Source: Propionibacteriaceae bacterium
Lineage (GTDB): Bacteria > Actinomycetota > Actinomycetes > Propionibacteriales > Propionibacteriaceae
Direction of reading: 5' to 3'
NCBI GenBank assembly: GCA_031268065.1
Contig: JAIRXX010000319.1
Span: 1 to 10,618 of the forward strand
Length of the DNA stretch: 10,618 bases
Shown here: positions 1 through 6,628 of the stretch, one piece after another
How positions within the stretch are numbered: position 1 is the first letter of the stretch
Layout of the letters: the number at the start of each line of letters is the position of its first letter
The notes under the pieces: model-generated
Told to the model about the DNA's origin: nothing
What the model saw: the letters and a program-made list of their open reading frames with translations, nothing else
The model's database searches: none
Translations under genes and position numbers: made by a program

Positions 1-2
1 TC

Positions 3-1031
3 GCCGTCGGACCCTGCCCGGGAGACGGCCATTTAGGCACAGTCGGGGTGACGGTCGTCGGTTTGCGCGATGGCAACCCGTTCCAGGGACAGGAAGCGAC
101 GCTGGAGTTGGCCGACAGATGGGACACCACCGTTGGCTCTGCGCTGGTACACACCGATGCCCAAGGCGCCGCCACCAGTGAATTCACCGTAACCCAAGGC
201 GGAACCTACACCGCCACTCTCATCGTTGACCACCTGGAGGCGGCCACGGCCACGGTCCTGGTGCTGGAGTCAATCGCCGAACCAATCGAAATGATTGACC
301 TGTCCCTCACCCCCATCACCCCAGTGGACTCCGATTCGGCAGTCGACTACCTGGTGCGGGCCGTGGTGACCGTCTGCGGATTTCCGGCCCCGCAAAGCGA
401 AGTCCATTTCGGTGTCCCCGCCCCGGCGACGAGTGTGGAATTGCCGCGAGGCCAAGACGGGGTAGCCCAGCTTTACCTCCGCTCCGAGCAGCAGGCAACG
501 CTGCAATTGTCAGCCGCCAGCAGCTTATTCGGAAGCGCCACCGCCACCGCCCGATTCGGAGTGGCTCCCCCCATCATCACCTCGGCGACCGAGCAAGGCA
601 TCTTCGGCGAAGTGTCCCAGGAAGTGGACCAGGTGACGCTCGTCCTGCCCCCCGGCTCCGTCCCGGAGACCGCAACCGCTGAGGTCGTCGGCTGCCGGAC
701 CGAGGGCACGGACCTGCCGAGTGTTGTCTGCGATTGGAGATGGCCCGCCACAGGCAACGTTCCGACCGGGGTCAGCTCCGGAGAATTCTCCGCGATAGCG
801 GTGGACGTCGAGCAGAACCAATCCGCCTTGGTGATCGACGCCCTCAGCCTCGGCGCAATCACCCCTCCCGCTGGCGGGAAGGGACCGCAGGTTCACACCG
901 GTGGCGTGCCCGCCGCCGCAGACTCACCTCTTGCCGGGTGGCTTGCGCTGATCGGCGCGGCTGGTTTGGCCGCCGCATTCGGATCGCTGGCCAGGCGGCG
1001 TGCCACAGCCGCTGGGGGACCGCGCCGCTAG
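3..1031 (+). CDS. Surface protein with Ig-like domains and C-terminal membrane anchor (5' partial)
   Basis: The reading frame is open to the left edge of the window, so the N-terminus is missing and the GTG at 48 is only an internal codon. The visible part is rich in Thr, Val, Ala and Gly in alternating beta-strand patterns. About three Ig-like modules can be seen: roughly nt 42-270 (invasin/Big-like, with a DAQGAATSEFTV segment), nt 295-560, and nt 565-850. A hydrophobic helix near nt 927-990 (LAGWLALIGAAGLAAAFGSLA) is followed by RRR and a short basic tail, the layout of a cell-wall or membrane anchor. No LPxTG motif is present; the nearest analogue is VHTGG at nt 891-905, upstream of the helix. 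It probably acts outside the cell, in adhesion or as a surface scaffold, but no specific ligand can be inferred. Family assignment is by domain style only. Confidence 0.75.
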   Translation, partial: AVGPCPGDGHLGTVGVTVVGLRDGNPFQGQEATLELADRWDTTVGSALVHTDAQGAATSEFTVTQGGTYTATLIVDHLEAATATVLVLESIAEPIEMIDLSLTPITPVDSDSAVDYLVRAVVTVCGFPAPQSEVHFGVPAPATSVELPRGQDGVAQLYLRSEQQATLQLSAASSLFGSATATARFGVAPPIITSATEQGIFGEVSQEVDQVTLVLPPGSVPETATAEVVGCRTEGTDLPSVVCDWRWPATGNVPTGVSSGEFSAIAVDVEQNQSALVIDALSLGAITPPAGGKGPQVHTGGVPAAADSPLAGWLALIGAAGLAAAFGSLARRRATAAGGPRR

Positions 1032-1045
1032 CCGTTTTGACCCGC

Positions 1046-1051
1046 TAAATT
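1046..1051 (+). promoter_or_regulatory. Putative -10 element of a leaderless maf promoter
   Basis: TAAATT, preceded by GC, lies 7 bases before the maf ATG. Transcription would start at or next to the ATG. No convincing -35 is visible at the expected distance. The same CTARAYT pattern precedes three other genes in this window. Confidence 0.4.
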
Positions 1052-1058
1052 GAAGGAC

Positions 1059-1652
1059 ATGCGCCTAATACTCGCCTCTGCCTCCCCCGCCCGGCTCAAA
1101 GTGCTCCGCGATGCGGGCCTGCGCCCGGAGGCCGTGGTATCCGGAGTGGACGAGCAGGCTATCTCCGCGCCCACCCCGCTGGCCCTGGTCAAAGCCTTGG
1201 CCAAGGCCAAAGCCGAAGCGGTGGCCAGCACCCTTCCCGACACTGACTTGATAGTGGTCGGCTGCGATTCGGTCTTCGAGCATGGCGGGCAGGTGTTTGG
1301 AAAACCGCAGACCTTGCAGCGCGCGCGGGAACGCTGCCGCCAACTCTCCGGGCGATCCGGGCTGCTGCACACCGGCCATCATTTGATCGTGCGCAAAGGT
1401 GGTTCGGAAACTTCCAGCAACGAGTCCGCCACCACGAAGGTGCATTTCGGCGTCTTCGGCGATGCCGAAATCGAGGCGTACCTGGCGACTGGGGAGCCGC
1501 TGCAAGTGGCTGGCGGCTTCACCTTTGACGGCTACGGCGGCGCATTCGTAGCGGCGTTGGAGGGCGACCACACCAACGTGATCGGCATCAGCCTGCCCCT
1601 GCTGCGGACGATGCTCAACGAACTGGATGTGCCGTATCACAGCCTGTGGTGA
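1059..1652 (+). CDS. maf: Maf family nucleoside triphosphate pyrophosphatase
   Basis: Cytosolic house-cleaning enzyme of 197 aa. Maf proteins hydrolyse non-canonical or surplus nucleoside triphosphates to the monophosphate and pyrophosphate, and are linked to septum formation. The N-terminus carries the family signature LASASPARLKVL (residues 5-16), with Ala11 where many homologues have a second Arg. GCDSVF (residues 68-73) holds the likely catalytic Asp70. GKP (81-83) and the C-terminal AGGFTFDGYGGAF and EGDHTNVIGISLPLL blocks are also typical. The length is normal. The ATG at 1059 is preferred over the TTG at 1050 because the family starts directly with a hydrophobic strand before SASP. A GAAGG sequence sits only 2 bases from the ATG, too close for a good Shine-Dalgarno site, and a -10-like TAAATT just upstream suggests a leaderless mRNA. 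In mycobacteria maf lies near accA3, as it does here. The preferred nucleotide cannot be told from sequence. Confidence 0.93.
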   Translation: MRLILASASPARLKVLRDAGLRPEAVVSGVDEQAISAPTPLALVKALAKAKAEAVASTLPDTDLIVVGCDSVFEHGGQVFGKPQTLQRARERCRQLSGRSGLLHTGHHLIVRKGGSETSSNESATTKVHFGVFGDAEIEAYLATGEPLQVAGGFTFDGYGGAFVAALEGDHTNVIGISLPLLRTMLNELDVPYHSLW

Positions 1653-1663
1653 GCGCGGTCAGC

Positions 1664-1669
1664 TAAACT
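1664..1669 (+). promoter_or_regulatory. Putative -10 element of a leaderless ubiA-family promoter
   Basis: TAAACT preceded by GC, ending 9 bases before the ATG at 1679. The intervening bases have no good Shine-Dalgarno site (only AGAG touching the ATG), so a leaderless transcript is likely. No clear -35 is visible. Confidence 0.4.
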
Positions 1670-1678
1670 GGCCCAGAG

Positions 1679-2575
1679 ATGACTGAAATCGCTTTTGAAC
1701 CGAAAAAATCCCGCCTTCCGGCTTGGTTGCGCGCCCTGCGCCCCAAGCAATGGGTGAAAAACATCCTGGTTTTCACCGCCCCTTTGGCGGCTGGCAGACT
1801 CACCGACCTACCGGTGCTGGGCGCCTGCGCGCTGGCGTTCGCCACCTTCTGCCTGATCAGTTCCTCGGTCTATCTGATCAACGACGTGCGGGACGCGGAG
1901 GCGGATCGGCAGCATCCGCGCAAGCGGTTCCGCCCCATCGCCGCCAAAGAACTGGCGGTCAAACCGGCGCTGGCGCTGGCCGCGCTGCTCGGATTGGCCG
2001 CGCTCGGGCTGGCCTGGATGGTGGCGCCGCTGCTTTTCGTCACCATAGCGTTCTACTGGGTGCTGCAAATCGGCTACTCCATCTTCCTCAAGCATCAGCC
2101 GATCCTTGACTTGGCCGTGGTGGCAGCCGGATTCCTGCTCCGGGCCGTAGCTGGCGGCGTGGCCTCCGGTGTGCCGCTGAGCCAGTGGTTCCTGCTGGTC
2201 GCCAGCTTCGGCTCGCTGTTCATGGTCGCCGGGAAGCGGTATTCCGAGTTGAAGACCCTTGGCGGCGAATTGGGCACCAGGCCGAGCCTGGGAAGCTATT
2301 CGCTCAGCTATTTGAACATGGTCTGGATGGTGTCGGTCGCCGTGGTCATCGTCTGCTACGGCCTGTGGGCTTTCGAGCAGCGCGGCTCCCAACTGTGGGG
2401 GGTGGCTTGGAATGCCATCTCGATAGCCCCGTTCACCCTGGCGATCCTGCGTTACGCGATGGCCATCGACGCTGGACGGGCGGGCGAACCGGAAGAAGTC
2501 GTCATGTCCGACCGGGTGCTCCAGGCCCTCGCGGCGCTTTGGATCGCCCCGGTGGCGATTTCAGTCTTCGCCTGA
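1679..2575 (+). CDS. UbiA-family transferase, probable decaprenyl-phosphate phosphoribosyltransferase
   Basis: Integral membrane protein of 298 aa with about eight or nine hydrophobic segments. The opening LRALRPKQWVKN (residues 18-28) is typical of the DPPR synthase branch (Rv3806c-like). This branch moves phosphoribose from PRPP to decaprenyl phosphate, the first step toward decaprenylphosphoryl-arabinose for cell-wall arabinan. The first Asp-rich motif is NDVRDAEAD (68-76), followed by HPRKRFRP (79-86). The second Asp region is around Asp144 (LDLAVVAAGFLLRAVAGG), followed by KRYSELKTLG (186-195), again typical of this branch. No partner genes for the pathway (dprE1/dprE2-like epimerase, arabinosyltransferases) are in the window. 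The gene starts 26 bases after maf and probably has its own leaderless promoter. Other UbiA activities such as quinone or heme prenylation are less likely given the RPKQWVKN and KRYxEL motifs. Confidence 0.85.
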   Translation: MTEIAFEPKKSRLPAWLRALRPKQWVKNILVFTAPLAAGRLTDLPVLGACALAFATFCLISSSVYLINDVRDAEADRQHPRKRFRPIAAKELAVKPALALAALLGLAALGLAWMVAPLLFVTIAFYWVLQIGYSIFLKHQPILDLAVVAAGFLLRAVAGGVASGVPLSQWFLLVASFGSLFMVAGKRYSELKTLGGELGTRPSLGSYSLSYLNMVWMVSVAVVIVCYGLWAFEQRGSQLWGVAWNAISIAPFTLAILRYAMAIDAGRAGEPEEVVMSDRVLQALAALWIAPVAISVFA

Positions 2576-2601
2576 TCTCAGTAATCCTCCTCACCTGTAA
2601 T

Positions 2602-2625
2602 CCGCGCACGCGCGGGGCCGGTTTT
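2602..2625 (+). terminator. Weak candidate terminator after the ubiA-family gene
   Basis: A compact GC hairpin, CCGCG (2602-2606) / CGCGG (2611-2615) with loop CACG, is followed after seven bases by TTTT (2622-2625). The stem is only 5 bp (6 with a U-G closing pair) and the T run is short and displaced, so this is a weak intrinsic terminator at best. Confidence 0.3.
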
Positions 2626-2686
2626 GGTTGAATGAGAGCTATGCGGCGTCCACCGCCCATGTCTGGCGTTGGACCAGCAGCTCATC

Positions 2687-2694
2687 GAGGAGGA
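2687..2694 (+). promoter_or_regulatory. Strong ribosome binding site that fixes the accBC start
   Basis: GAGGAGGA ends just before AACC-ATG. The AGGAGG core is 4 bases from the ATG at 2698. In-frame codons upstream (ATG 2632, ATG 2641, ATG 2659) have no comparable site and would add a tail not found in the family. Confidence 0.8.
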
Positions 2695-2697
2695 ACC

Positions 2698-4497
2698 ATG
2701 CCGATCAGGAAAGTACTGGTGGCCAACCGCGGCGAAATCGCGGTCCGGGTGATCAGAGCCGCGCGCGACGCGGGAATAGCCAGCGTTGCGGTTTACGCCG
2801 ATCCAGATGCGGCTTCGCTATTTGTCCGCCTGGCTGACGAGGCATTCGCCCTCAACGGGATGACCCCGGCTGACAGCTACCTGGACATTGCGAAAATCCT
2901 CGCCCTCGCCGAACGCTCCGGAGCTGATTCGGTCCACCCCGGTTATGGATTCCTCGCCGAGAACGCCGACTTCGCCCGAGCCGTCATCGATGCCGGGCTG
3001 ACCTGGATCGGACCTGGCCCGCAAGCCATCGACGCACTGGGCGACAAGGTGCAGGCGCGGCACATCGCCCAGCAGGTCGGAGCGCCGCTGGTCCCCGGCA
3101 CCGCCGATCCGGTGAGCGGCGCAGCGGAGGTGGTGGCCTTCGCCCAGCAATACGGACTCCCCATCGCCATCAAAGCCGCTTTCGGCGGCGGGGGACGCGG
3201 CCTCAAAGTCGTCCGCGACATGGATGACATCGAAGAGCTTTACGCATCCGCCACCAGGGAGGCGGTTACAGCCTTTGGGCGCGGCGAATGCTTCGTAGAG
3301 CGCTATTTGGACCGCCCGCGCCACGTCGAAACGCAATGCCTGGCGGACACGCACGGCAATGTCGTAGTGGTGACCACCCGCGACTGCTCCCTGCAGCGGC
3401 GGCACCAAAAGCTCCTGGAAGAAGCACCCGCCCCCTTCCTGAGCGACGCCCAGCGCGAAAGCCTCTACGAATCTTCCAAAGCGATCTTGCGCCAGGCTGG
3501 CTACGTCGGCGCCGGGACTTGCGAATTCCTCATCGGCCTCGACGGCACGATCTCGTTCCTTGAGGTGAACACCCGTTTGCAGGTGGAGCACCCGGTTTCC
3601 GAGGAAGTCACCGGGGTGGACTTGGTGGAGCAGATGTTCCGCATCGCAAACGGCGAGGCGCTGGGATTCACCGATCCGCCCAGCCACGGCCACGCCATCG
3701 AATTCCGCATCAACGCCGAAGACCCAAGGCGGCGTTTCATGCCCGCCCCCGGAACCCTCACCGCCTGGAAGCCCCCCACCGGGCCTGGTGTCCGCGTGGA
3801 CGAGGGCTACCAGGCTGGAATGGCGGTGCCTGGGTCTTTCGACTCGCTGGTAGCCAAGATCATCGTGACCGGAGCAGACCGCGCCCAGGCCATCGCCCGA
3901 GCCAAACGGGCCTTGGGCGAAACAGTGCTGGAGGGCATGCCGAGCGTCATCCCCTTCCACAAAGCCGTCCTCGAAGAGCCTGACTTCGTTGCCGCCGATG
4001 GCAACTTCAAAGTACACACCCGCTGGATAGAGACCGAATTCAGCACGCCGCTCCCACCCTATCTGGGCGAGTTGGGCGAGGCGGAAGACAGCTCCAACGT
4101 CAGCTATGTTGTCGAGGTCAACGGACGCCGGATGGAAGTCCGGCTGCCGAGCGCGTTATCGATGCCGGTGGCAAAAGCGCCGGTCAAACGGCCTACCAAA
4201 CGCTCCACCGGCGGAGTCAAGGCAAAAGCCCCCGCCAGCAATGTCCTCACCGCCCCAATGCAGGGGACCGTTGTCAAGGTGGCGGTCCTCGAAGGTGACC
4301 TGGTCACCGAGGGCGATCTGGTCGTGGTGCTGGAAGCCATGAAGATGGAACAACCCATCAACGCCCACCGCAGTGGGGTGATCGCCAAACTGACAGCAAC
4401 CGGCGGAGCCACGGTCTCCAGCGGGGAGGCGCTCTGCGAGATAGCGGACCTCCCCGATGCAGCGGTCCAGTCCGACCAGGGCGAGGACAAAACCTAA
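2698..4497 (+). CDS. accBC: Acyl-CoA carboxylase alpha subunit: biotin carboxylase fused to biotin carrier protein
   Basis: Cytosolic protein of 599 aa. The biotin carboxylase part uses ATP and bicarbonate to carboxylate biotin, which the carrier domain then presents to a separate carboxyltransferase beta subunit to make malonyl-CoA or methylmalonyl-CoA. The N-terminus [20 protein letters not shown] is the classic start. [14 protein letters not shown] follows near residue 80. The ATP-grasp lysine is Lys159 with a glycine-rich loop, GGGGRG, at 163-168. The catalytic block [12 protein letters not shown] spans about 287-298, with Glu289, Asn291, Arg293 and Glu297. A basic Ala/Lys/Pro linker (about 485-515) leads to the biotinyl domain (about 519-583), with EAMKM and the biotinylated Lys549. 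About 16 acidic residues follow. No accD or accE lies in the window, so the carboxyltransferase partner and acyl specificity cannot be read here. The domain order and length match actinobacterial AccA3/AccBC, not the separate AccB and AccC of most bacteria. Confidence 0.95.
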   Translation: MPIRKVLVANRGEIAVRVIRAARDAGIASVAVYADPDAASLFVRLADEAFALNGMTPADSYLDIAKILALAERSGADSVHPGYGFLAENADFARAVIDAGLTWIGPGPQAIDALGDKVQARHIAQQVGAPLVPGTADPVSGAAEVVAFAQQYGLPIAIKAAFGGGGRGLKVVRDMDDIEELYASATREAVTAFGRGECFVERYLDRPRHVETQCLADTHGNVVVVTTRDCSLQRRHQKLLEEAPAPFLSDAQRESLYESSKAILRQAGYVGAGTCEFLIGLDGTISFLEVNTRLQVEHPVSEEVTGVDLVEQMFRIANGEALGFTDPPSHGHAIEFRINAEDPRRRFMPAPGTLTAWKPPTGPGVRVDEGYQAGMAVPGSFDSLVAKIIVTGADRAQAIARAKRALGETVLEGMPSVIPFHKAVLEEPDFVAADGNFKVHTRWIETEFSTPLPPYLGELGEAEDSSNVSYVVEVNGRRMEVRLPSALSMPVAKAPVKRPTKRSTGGVKAKAPASNVLTAPMQGTVVKVAVLEGDLVTEGDLVVVLEAMKMEQPINAHRSGVIAKLTATGGATVSSGEALCEIADLPDAAVQSDQGEDKT

Positions 4498-4520
4498 CAA
4501 CATGGCACTCCTACCGCCCG

Positions 4521-5192
4521 CTAGATGCGATAGCCCTGGGCGAGCTTCTTGGCGTGGCTCAGTTCCTTTGCCGAGCACCCTTTTTTCTTGTAGGCCAGGT
4601 TCGCCTTGGACTTGGTTAAGTGTTGCGTCGAGCAGTCAGCCGCGTTCTCCAGCGGCCCGAACTGGCCTTTGCCTTTGCCGAAGACGGACTTGAAGGCTTT
4701 GATGGATGCCGCCCAATTCCCGGCGTAAATCCAATTGTGCTGCGCGTGGGCGATCTCATGGACCAACACCTGACGCAATTTCTTGCCGGTGACTTTAGAA
4801 CTGATCACGATACCCGCCGTGCCGTCGCTATAGAGCGTGGTGAGCCCGCTGTGCCCAGACTTTTGAAATTTGACAAAGCGTATCCAAGAATACTTTCCCC
4901 ACTTCTTCAAGTATTTCTTGGCATCCGCGCGCTGTGTTTTAGAGCCGCCCGTCACCGGAACATCCTGGTGGCTCCGCCCTTGGGCCGCCCGGAAACTGCC
5001 AGCGCCCGTTGAGCTGGCCGGTGCCGAACTAGTCGCCGCCACCGCCTTTGTTTCCATTCCCGCTGTCCACGCTGGCAGCATTAGGAACACCAATGTCAAA
5101 GCGAAGCAAAGCACGCATATCAGCCGCACGCGCCCTGTTCTGATTTTGCCTGCCCTCGGCATGGCATAAACTAAATAATCGCCGTTACCCAT
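4521..5192 (-). CDS. Secreted protein with HExxH zinc-metallopeptidase signature
   Basis: Hypothetical protein of 223 aa, no named family recognised. The N-terminus has basic residues (K16, R18, R21, R23), a hydrophobic stretch (about 22-40) and small residues after it (AWTAG and AVAA), which fits a signal peptide. A Ser/Ala/Gly-rich stretch follows to about residue 70, then a Lys-rich globular domain. The key motif is VHEIAHAQ (144-151), giving His145, Glu146 and His149; ENAADC (182-187) follows, so Glu182 or Asp186 could be the third zinc ligand in gluzincin style. Cys187 and Cys206 could form a disulfide outside the cell. The start at 5192 is preferred over the longer frame from 5291 because AAGGGGG lies 7 bases upstream and a -10-like element sits between the two starts. 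The gene is convergent with accBC, 23 bases apart. Parts are much more AT-rich than the neighbours (about 35% GC at 4861-4920), hinting at transfer. Proteolytic activity is inferred from motifs only. Confidence 0.75.
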   Translation of the reverse strand: MGNGDYLVYAMPRAGKIRTGRVRLICVLCFALTLVFLMLPAWTAGMETKAVAATSSAPASSTGAGSFRAAQGRSHQDVPVTGGSKTQRADAKKYLKKWGKYSWIRFVKFQKSGHSGLTTLYSDGTAGIVISSKVTGKKLRQVLVHEIAHAQHNWIYAGNWAASIKAFKSVFGKGKGQFGPLENAADCSTQHLTKSKANLAYKKKGCSAKELSHAKKLAQGYRI

Positions 5193-5199
5193 GTCCAAA

Positions 5200-5206
5200 C
5201 CCCCTT
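5200..5206 (-). promoter_or_regulatory. Ribosome binding site for the secreted HExxH protein
   Basis: On the minus strand AAGGGGG lies 7 bases upstream of the ATG at 5192. It is the only good Shine-Dalgarno match near any of the in-frame starts, and so selects that codon over the ATG at 5162 and the longer frame from 5291. Confidence 0.6.
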
Positions 5207-5229
5207 TGTGAATGAGTCCCAACACTTGA

Positions 5230-5258
5230 AATTTAGCGATCCCACGCGGTGCGCTTAA
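5230..5258 (-). promoter_or_regulatory. Putative promoter of the secreted HExxH protein
   Basis: Minus-strand -10 element TAAATT (5235-5230) preceded by GC, with a poor -35 candidate TTAAGC (5258-5253) at 17-base spacing. The predicted start near 5223 leaves a leader of about 30 bases that contains the ribosome binding site. Confidence 0.4.
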
Positions 5259-5393
5259 GAAAATCAACGGATTAAGATCAGGCTTGGCCAACGAAGGGGG
5301 CGCGGCTTGCCATCGCGCAAGCCTCTACGTAGTCCCGCCACCCCGAGCCAGCCGCACCGCACCCAATTTTGGGACGCCAGTAAGGGAGTATTT

Positions 5394-5422
5394 GTCAGAC
5401 AACCTCAAAACTAGTCAGACAA
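5394..5422. repeat. Direct repeat GTCAGACAA, two copies exactly 20 bases apart
   Basis: GTCAGACAA occurs at 5394-5402 and 5414-5422. The 20-base period is close to two helical turns, as seen for tandem operator half-sites. The second copy also forms the left arm of the hairpin at 5414-5432. The rest of the 5193-5472 gap, apart from the promoter and ribosome binding site listed separately, shows nothing I can assign. Confidence 0.6.
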
Positions 5423-5432
5423 AAAGTCTGGC
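5414..5432 (-). terminator. Candidate terminator or operator hairpin downstream of rbsK
   Basis: An inverted repeat, GTCAGAC (5414-5420) / GTCTGGC (5426-5432) around a loop of five A (T on the minus strand), makes a 7-bp stem with one wobble pair. On the minus strand it lies about 40 bases after the rbsK stop and is followed by TAGTTTT, a poor T tract. It could end the rbsK transcript or bind a protein; the overlap with a direct repeat leaves both open. Confidence 0.4.
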
Positions 5433-5472
5433 CAACGTCCAACCAACCCTGCCCCAGCCAGGAATCGACGCC

Positions 5473-6384
5473 TCATCCGCCGGCGATCATCCGATCAACA
5501 TCGGCGGCGAAGGGAATCGCCTCAATGGCGCCCGGCTTGGTGACGGCGATGGCGCCCGCCGTAACCGCCCTTGCCAGCGCGTCCGCGATCGGCACGTTGG
5601 CGGCCAGCCCGGCGACTAGGTATCCGGCGAAAGTGTCCCCCGCACCTGTGGTGTCCACCGCAGGCACCTTGGGGGCATCCACCGCCAGCAATTCGTCCCC
5701 GGCCACCAGCAACGCGCCTTTCGGGCCGAGCGTGCAGACCACGGTGTTGCCCAGCTTCCCCGCCACCGCCTTTGCGATGTCGGCTATCTCCACCTCGGCC
5801 ACCGGCAGGTCAATCAATTCTGCGACCTGCCCCAATTCCAATTCGTTGACGATCAACACGTCGATCAGCCCCAGGAATGGCTTCATCCGGTCGTCGGCCG
5901 GCGAGACATTCACCACGACTTTCGCCTGTCGGCTGTGGGCTTTGAAAATAGCCTCCTCGACCAGCGGGAGCGGAATCTCCAATTGCAGCAGAACATAGTC
6001 CCCCGACTGGAGCGTGGCCAAGTCGGCGGTGGCCAACGCGCTATTCGCCCCAGCGGCGACAATGATGGAATTCTCCCCAGCCGAGTTGACCATCACATAG
6101 GCCGCCCCGGTCGGCGTGCCAGCCTGGATCTGCACTTTCGCAATGTCTATCCCGGCCTGGGAAAGGACTTGGCGCAGGCTCTGCCCGGCAATGTCAGCGC
6201 CGATGCTGGCGATCATCTGCGTCTTGGCGCCGGCCCTCGCCGCCGCCACAGCCTGATTCGCGCCTTTGCCCCCCGGCCCCATATCGAATTCAACGGCCTT
6301 CACTGTCTGACCAGGTGCTGGGAATTCAGACACCAGCAAACGATGATCTACGTTAGCGCTTCCGACGACTACCACTTCGCTCAT
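5473..6384 (-). CDS. rbsK: Ribokinase (PfkB family sugar kinase)
   Basis: Cytosolic kinase of 303 aa that phosphorylates D-ribose to ribose 5-phosphate with ATP, feeding the pentose phosphate pathway and PRPP. The N-terminal substrate region contains GSANVDH (residues 8-14), with Asp13 in the ribose-binding position, and GPGGKGANQAVAAAR (36-50), the first PfkB signature. QLEIP (134-138) matches the ribokinase substrate-contact segment. The second signature DTTGAGDTFAGY (244-255) contains the anion-hole glycines and catalytic Asp250. Length and motif spacing match true ribokinases rather than fructokinases or adenosine kinases. No ribose transporter, RbsD or LacI-type regulator is beside it, so it stands alone. 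No Shine-Dalgarno site precedes the ATG, but a -10-like TAGACT does, so the mRNA is probably leaderless. It is divergent from the amino acid transporter operon. Confidence 0.92.
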   Translation of the reverse strand: MSEVVVVGSANVDHRLLVSEFPAPGQTVKAVEFDMGPGGKGANQAVAAARAGAKTQMIASIGADIAGQSLRQVLSQAGIDIAKVQIQAGTPTGAAYVMVNSAGENSIIVAAGANSALATADLATLQSGDYVLLQLEIPLPLVEEAIFKAHSRQAKVVVNVSPADDRMKPFLGLIDVLIVNELELGQVAELIDLPVAEVEIADIAKAVAGKLGNTVVCTLGPKGALLVAGDELLAVDAPKVPAVDTTGAGDTFAGYLVAGLAANVPIADALARAVTAGAIAVTKPGAIEAIPFAADVDRMIAGG

Positions 6385-6390
6385 GGTTGC

Positions 6391-6396
6391 AGTCTA
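6391..6396 (-). promoter_or_regulatory. Putative -10 element of a leaderless rbsK promoter
   Basis: Minus-strand TAGACT, preceded by AC, with 6 bases before the rbsK ATG. Transcription would start at about the A of the ATG. No Shine-Dalgarno-like sequence and no clear -35 are visible upstream. Confidence 0.4.
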
Positions 6397-6491
6397 GTTC
6401 ACCAGCACCCGGCAAGCTTTGCCGATCTAGTTGGGTTTCGCCTTCTGGCGGTCCCGCGAAGTATCCGGGCGCGGCGGGGGAACCGCGTGGT

Positions 6492-6539
6492 GTGACGCCC
6501 ACCAGGCCTCGCCAGCCCCACCGGGCGAAGTGGGCGCAC
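6492..6539. repeat. Inverted repeat in the rbsK/transporter divergent control region
   Basis: GTG-(A)-CGCCCAC (6492-6502) pairs with GTGGGCGCAC (6530-6539): 10 pairs with one bulged A, around a 27-base GC-rich loop. It lies just upstream of the predicted -35 of the transporter operon, so it could be an operator, or a leader structure if the true promoter is further upstream. Confidence 0.5.
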
Positions 6540-6547
6540 CCCCCGTT

Positions 6548-6576
6548 TTAACAATATGGATACATGCGCGTACACT
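6548..6576 (+). promoter_or_regulatory. Promoter of the sulfur amino acid transporter operon
   Basis: The -35 element TTAACA (6548-6553) and -10 element TACACT (6571-6576) are separated by exactly 17 bases. The predicted start near 6583 gives a leader of about 50 bases. A short dyad, TGAGT (6576-6580) / ACTCA (6591-6595), overlaps the predicted start and could be an operator. This is the best two-box promoter in the window. Confidence 0.55.
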
Positions 6577-6623
6577 GAGTGCCGAATCCAACTCACCCCG
6601 ATCCGAAGTAGTCAGCTCAACAA

Positions 6624-6628
6624 AGGAG
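6624..6628 (+). promoter_or_regulatory. Ribosome binding site of the substrate-binding lipoprotein
   Basis: AGGAG (within AAAGGAGAG), 4 bases from the ATG at 6633, fixes the start that produces a complete lipoprotein signal peptide. Confidence 0.75.

Noticed and set aside
1050..1058. TTG at 1050 as start of maf
   Set aside because: No ribosome site upstream, and the ATG at 1059 gives the normal Maf N-terminus.
2632..2697. Longer N-terminus for accBC from the ATG at 2632
   Set aside because: No ribosome site precedes it, the added residues are not family-like, and a strong Shine-Dalgarno sits right before the ATG at 2698.
2818..4017. Long open frame on the minus strand (399 codons)
   Set aside because: It lies wholly antisense to accBC, whose motifs are intact, and has no family motif; high GC content creates such frames.
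5193..5291. Longer N-terminus for the secreted HExxH protein from 5291
   Set aside because: It would contain the predicted promoter and ribosome site and would place about 33 residues ahead of a signal peptide.
5414..5432. McbR-type operator of sulfur metabolism (TAGAC-N6-GTCTA)
   Set aside because: The site here is CAGAC-N5-GTCTG, different in sequence and spacing, and it is over 1 kb from the sulfur operon.
5284..5619. Plus-strand frame of 111 codons
   Set aside because: It crosses the non-coding gap and the antisense of rbsK, with no ribosome site or recognisable domain.
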